DNA of 64,000 nt from Flavobacterium gelidicaeli. GTDB taxonomy: Bacteria; Bacteroidota; Bacteroidia; Flavobacteriales; Flavobacteriaceae. Below the pieces are notes generated by a model, which saw only the letters and a program-made list of their open reading frames with translations, ran no database searches and was not told where the DNA came from. The stretch is from positions 1 to 64,000 of the forward strand of contig NZ_JABSNK010000005.1 of assembly GCF_013294005.1 (NCBI RefSeq). The letters run 5' to 3'. Positions within the stretch are counted from its first letter, which is position 1; each line of letters starts with the position of its first letter. A program made the position numbers and the translations under genes. Shown here one piece after another: positions 63,407 through 64,000 of the stretch.

Positions 63407-64000
63407 CTTAATTTATTTATTTGATTATATAATTTTACACATTCGACTGCTTCTTTAACATCATGAACTCTTAAAATAGCAACTCCTTTTGTAATTGCTA
63501 TGGTATTCAAAACAGTCGTACCGTTTAAAGCTTCATTTGCCTTAACTCCTAAAACTTTTTGAATCATCGATTTTCTAGAAACACCCACAAGAATAGGCAA
63601 TTCTAACATTTTAAACAACCCTAATTTTTGTACTATTTCATAATTTTGCTCCACTGTTTTTGCAAAACCAAAACCAGGGTCAATAATTAAATCATCAATA
63701 CCTAAGCTTCTTGCCTTACGTACTCTTTCAGAAAAGTAAAAAAGCATTTCCTTTACAATATCGTCATAATTTGTCAATTGTTGCATGGTTTGAGGAGTCC
63801 CGCGCATGTGCATCATAATGTAAGGCACTTTGTATTTTGCAATCACCTCTAACATTGTTTCGTCAAGATGTCCTGCCGAAATATCATTAATCAATGCTGC
63901 ACCATTTTCTAAACAAGCTGCAGCCACTGCTCCTCTAAACGTATCAATAGAAAGTAGGACGCTTGGAAAATGTTTTAAAATTAATTTTACTACGGGGACA
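63403..64000 (-). CDS. folP: Dihydropteroate synthase FolP, C-terminal part (cut by window edge)
   Basis: The frame is open to base 64000, so the N-terminal part (about 70-80 residues) lies outside the window. About 198 residues are visible, including SIDTFRGAVAAACLENGAALINDISAG (shown in two parts: SIDTFRGAVAAA and LINDISAG), YIMMHMRGTPQTM, LIIDPGFGFAKTVEQNYEIV, ILVGVSRKSMIQKVLG and the terminal RVHDVKEAV. These are the pterin- and pABA-binding loops of DHPS, the sulfonamide target in folate synthesis. Its stop overlaps the start of the downstream lipoprotein gene. Confidence 0.95.
   Translation of the reverse strand, partial: VPVVKLILKHFPSVLLSIDTFRGAVAAACLENGAALINDISAGHLDETMLEVIAKYKVPYIMMHMRGTPQTMQQLTNYDDIVKEMLFYFSERVRKARSLGIDDLIIDPGFGFAKTVEQNYEIVQKLGLFKMLELPILVGVSRKSMIQKVLGVKANEALNGTTVLNTIAITKGVAILRVHDVKEAVECVKLYNQINKLR

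Overview
This is a low-GC window from a member of the Flavobacteriia, most likely Flavobacterium or a close relative. The evidence is the Bacteroidota promoter core (TAnnTTTG, sometimes with an upstream TTG), A-rich leaders without Shine-Dalgarno boxes, and family-typical proteins: an Oar-like TonB-dependent receptor, DUF4835, an RprX/RprY-type two-component pair, the Bacteroidota form of RNA polymerase omega, and a DUF5117-type zinc metalloprotease. Most of the window is chromosomal housekeeping sequence. I saw no prophage, transposase, CRISPR array, tRNA or rRNA.

Layout. 0.3-2.0 kb (-): a DoxX-like membrane protein, a TetR regulator and a nitroreductase, read from a promoter carrying a perfect palindrome. 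2.4-7.0 kb (+): a TetR regulator and a TolC/HlyD/EmrB-type tripartite efflux pump behind a tandem operator. 7.1-17.2 kb: yaaA, a PAP2 phosphatase, a luciferase-like monooxygenase, nhaA overlapped by a DUF389 protein, a large metalloprotease, alkB and a small lipoprotein. 17.3-17.5 kb: a frameshifted GNAT remnant. 17.7-25.8 kb (+): Gfo/Idh/MocA oxidoreductase, 3-hydroxyacyl-CoA dehydrogenase, DUF1015, YggS, a DnaQ/GIY-YIG fusion nuclease, a K+ channel with a zinc-ribbon tail, miaA and an acyl-ACP thioesterase. 26.0-30.0 kb (-): RprY, RprX, coaE and a glycosyltransferase. 30.1-33.6 kb (-): two unrelated enoyl-ACP reductases, FabI and FabV, flanking a DUF1311 protein and a 34-residue membrane peptide. 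33.7-38.6 kb (-): recN, DUF4835, coaBC, rpoZ and bamD. 38.7-49.7 kb: dapA with a conserved hypothetical, a split 5'-nucleotidase, a YhhN-like membrane protein, ligA, a conserved hypothetical, the Oar-like receptor and rpsF-rpsR-rplI. 49.9-64.0 kb: a LytTR regulator, priA, DUF2147, YihY and nadC, then a plus-strand block of membrane, envelope and secreted genes (EEP phosphatase, DUF2254, MscS, secreted adenosine deaminase, ABM), rlmH, a lipoprotein and the 3' part of folP.

Themes. The first 7 kb carries two TetR-controlled detoxification modules back to back, each with its own recognisable operator. Fatty-acid synthesis is represented by FabI, FabV and an acyl-ACP thioesterase. Intergenic regions hold at least six diverged copies of one stem-loop repeat family and one copy of a second family. 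These repeats and the FabI/FabV pair are the most notable signals. I found no convincing new multi-gene system; the most novel items are the repeat family, the 34-residue peptide gene, the channel-zinc ribbon fusion and the reversed, split 5'-nucleotidase.
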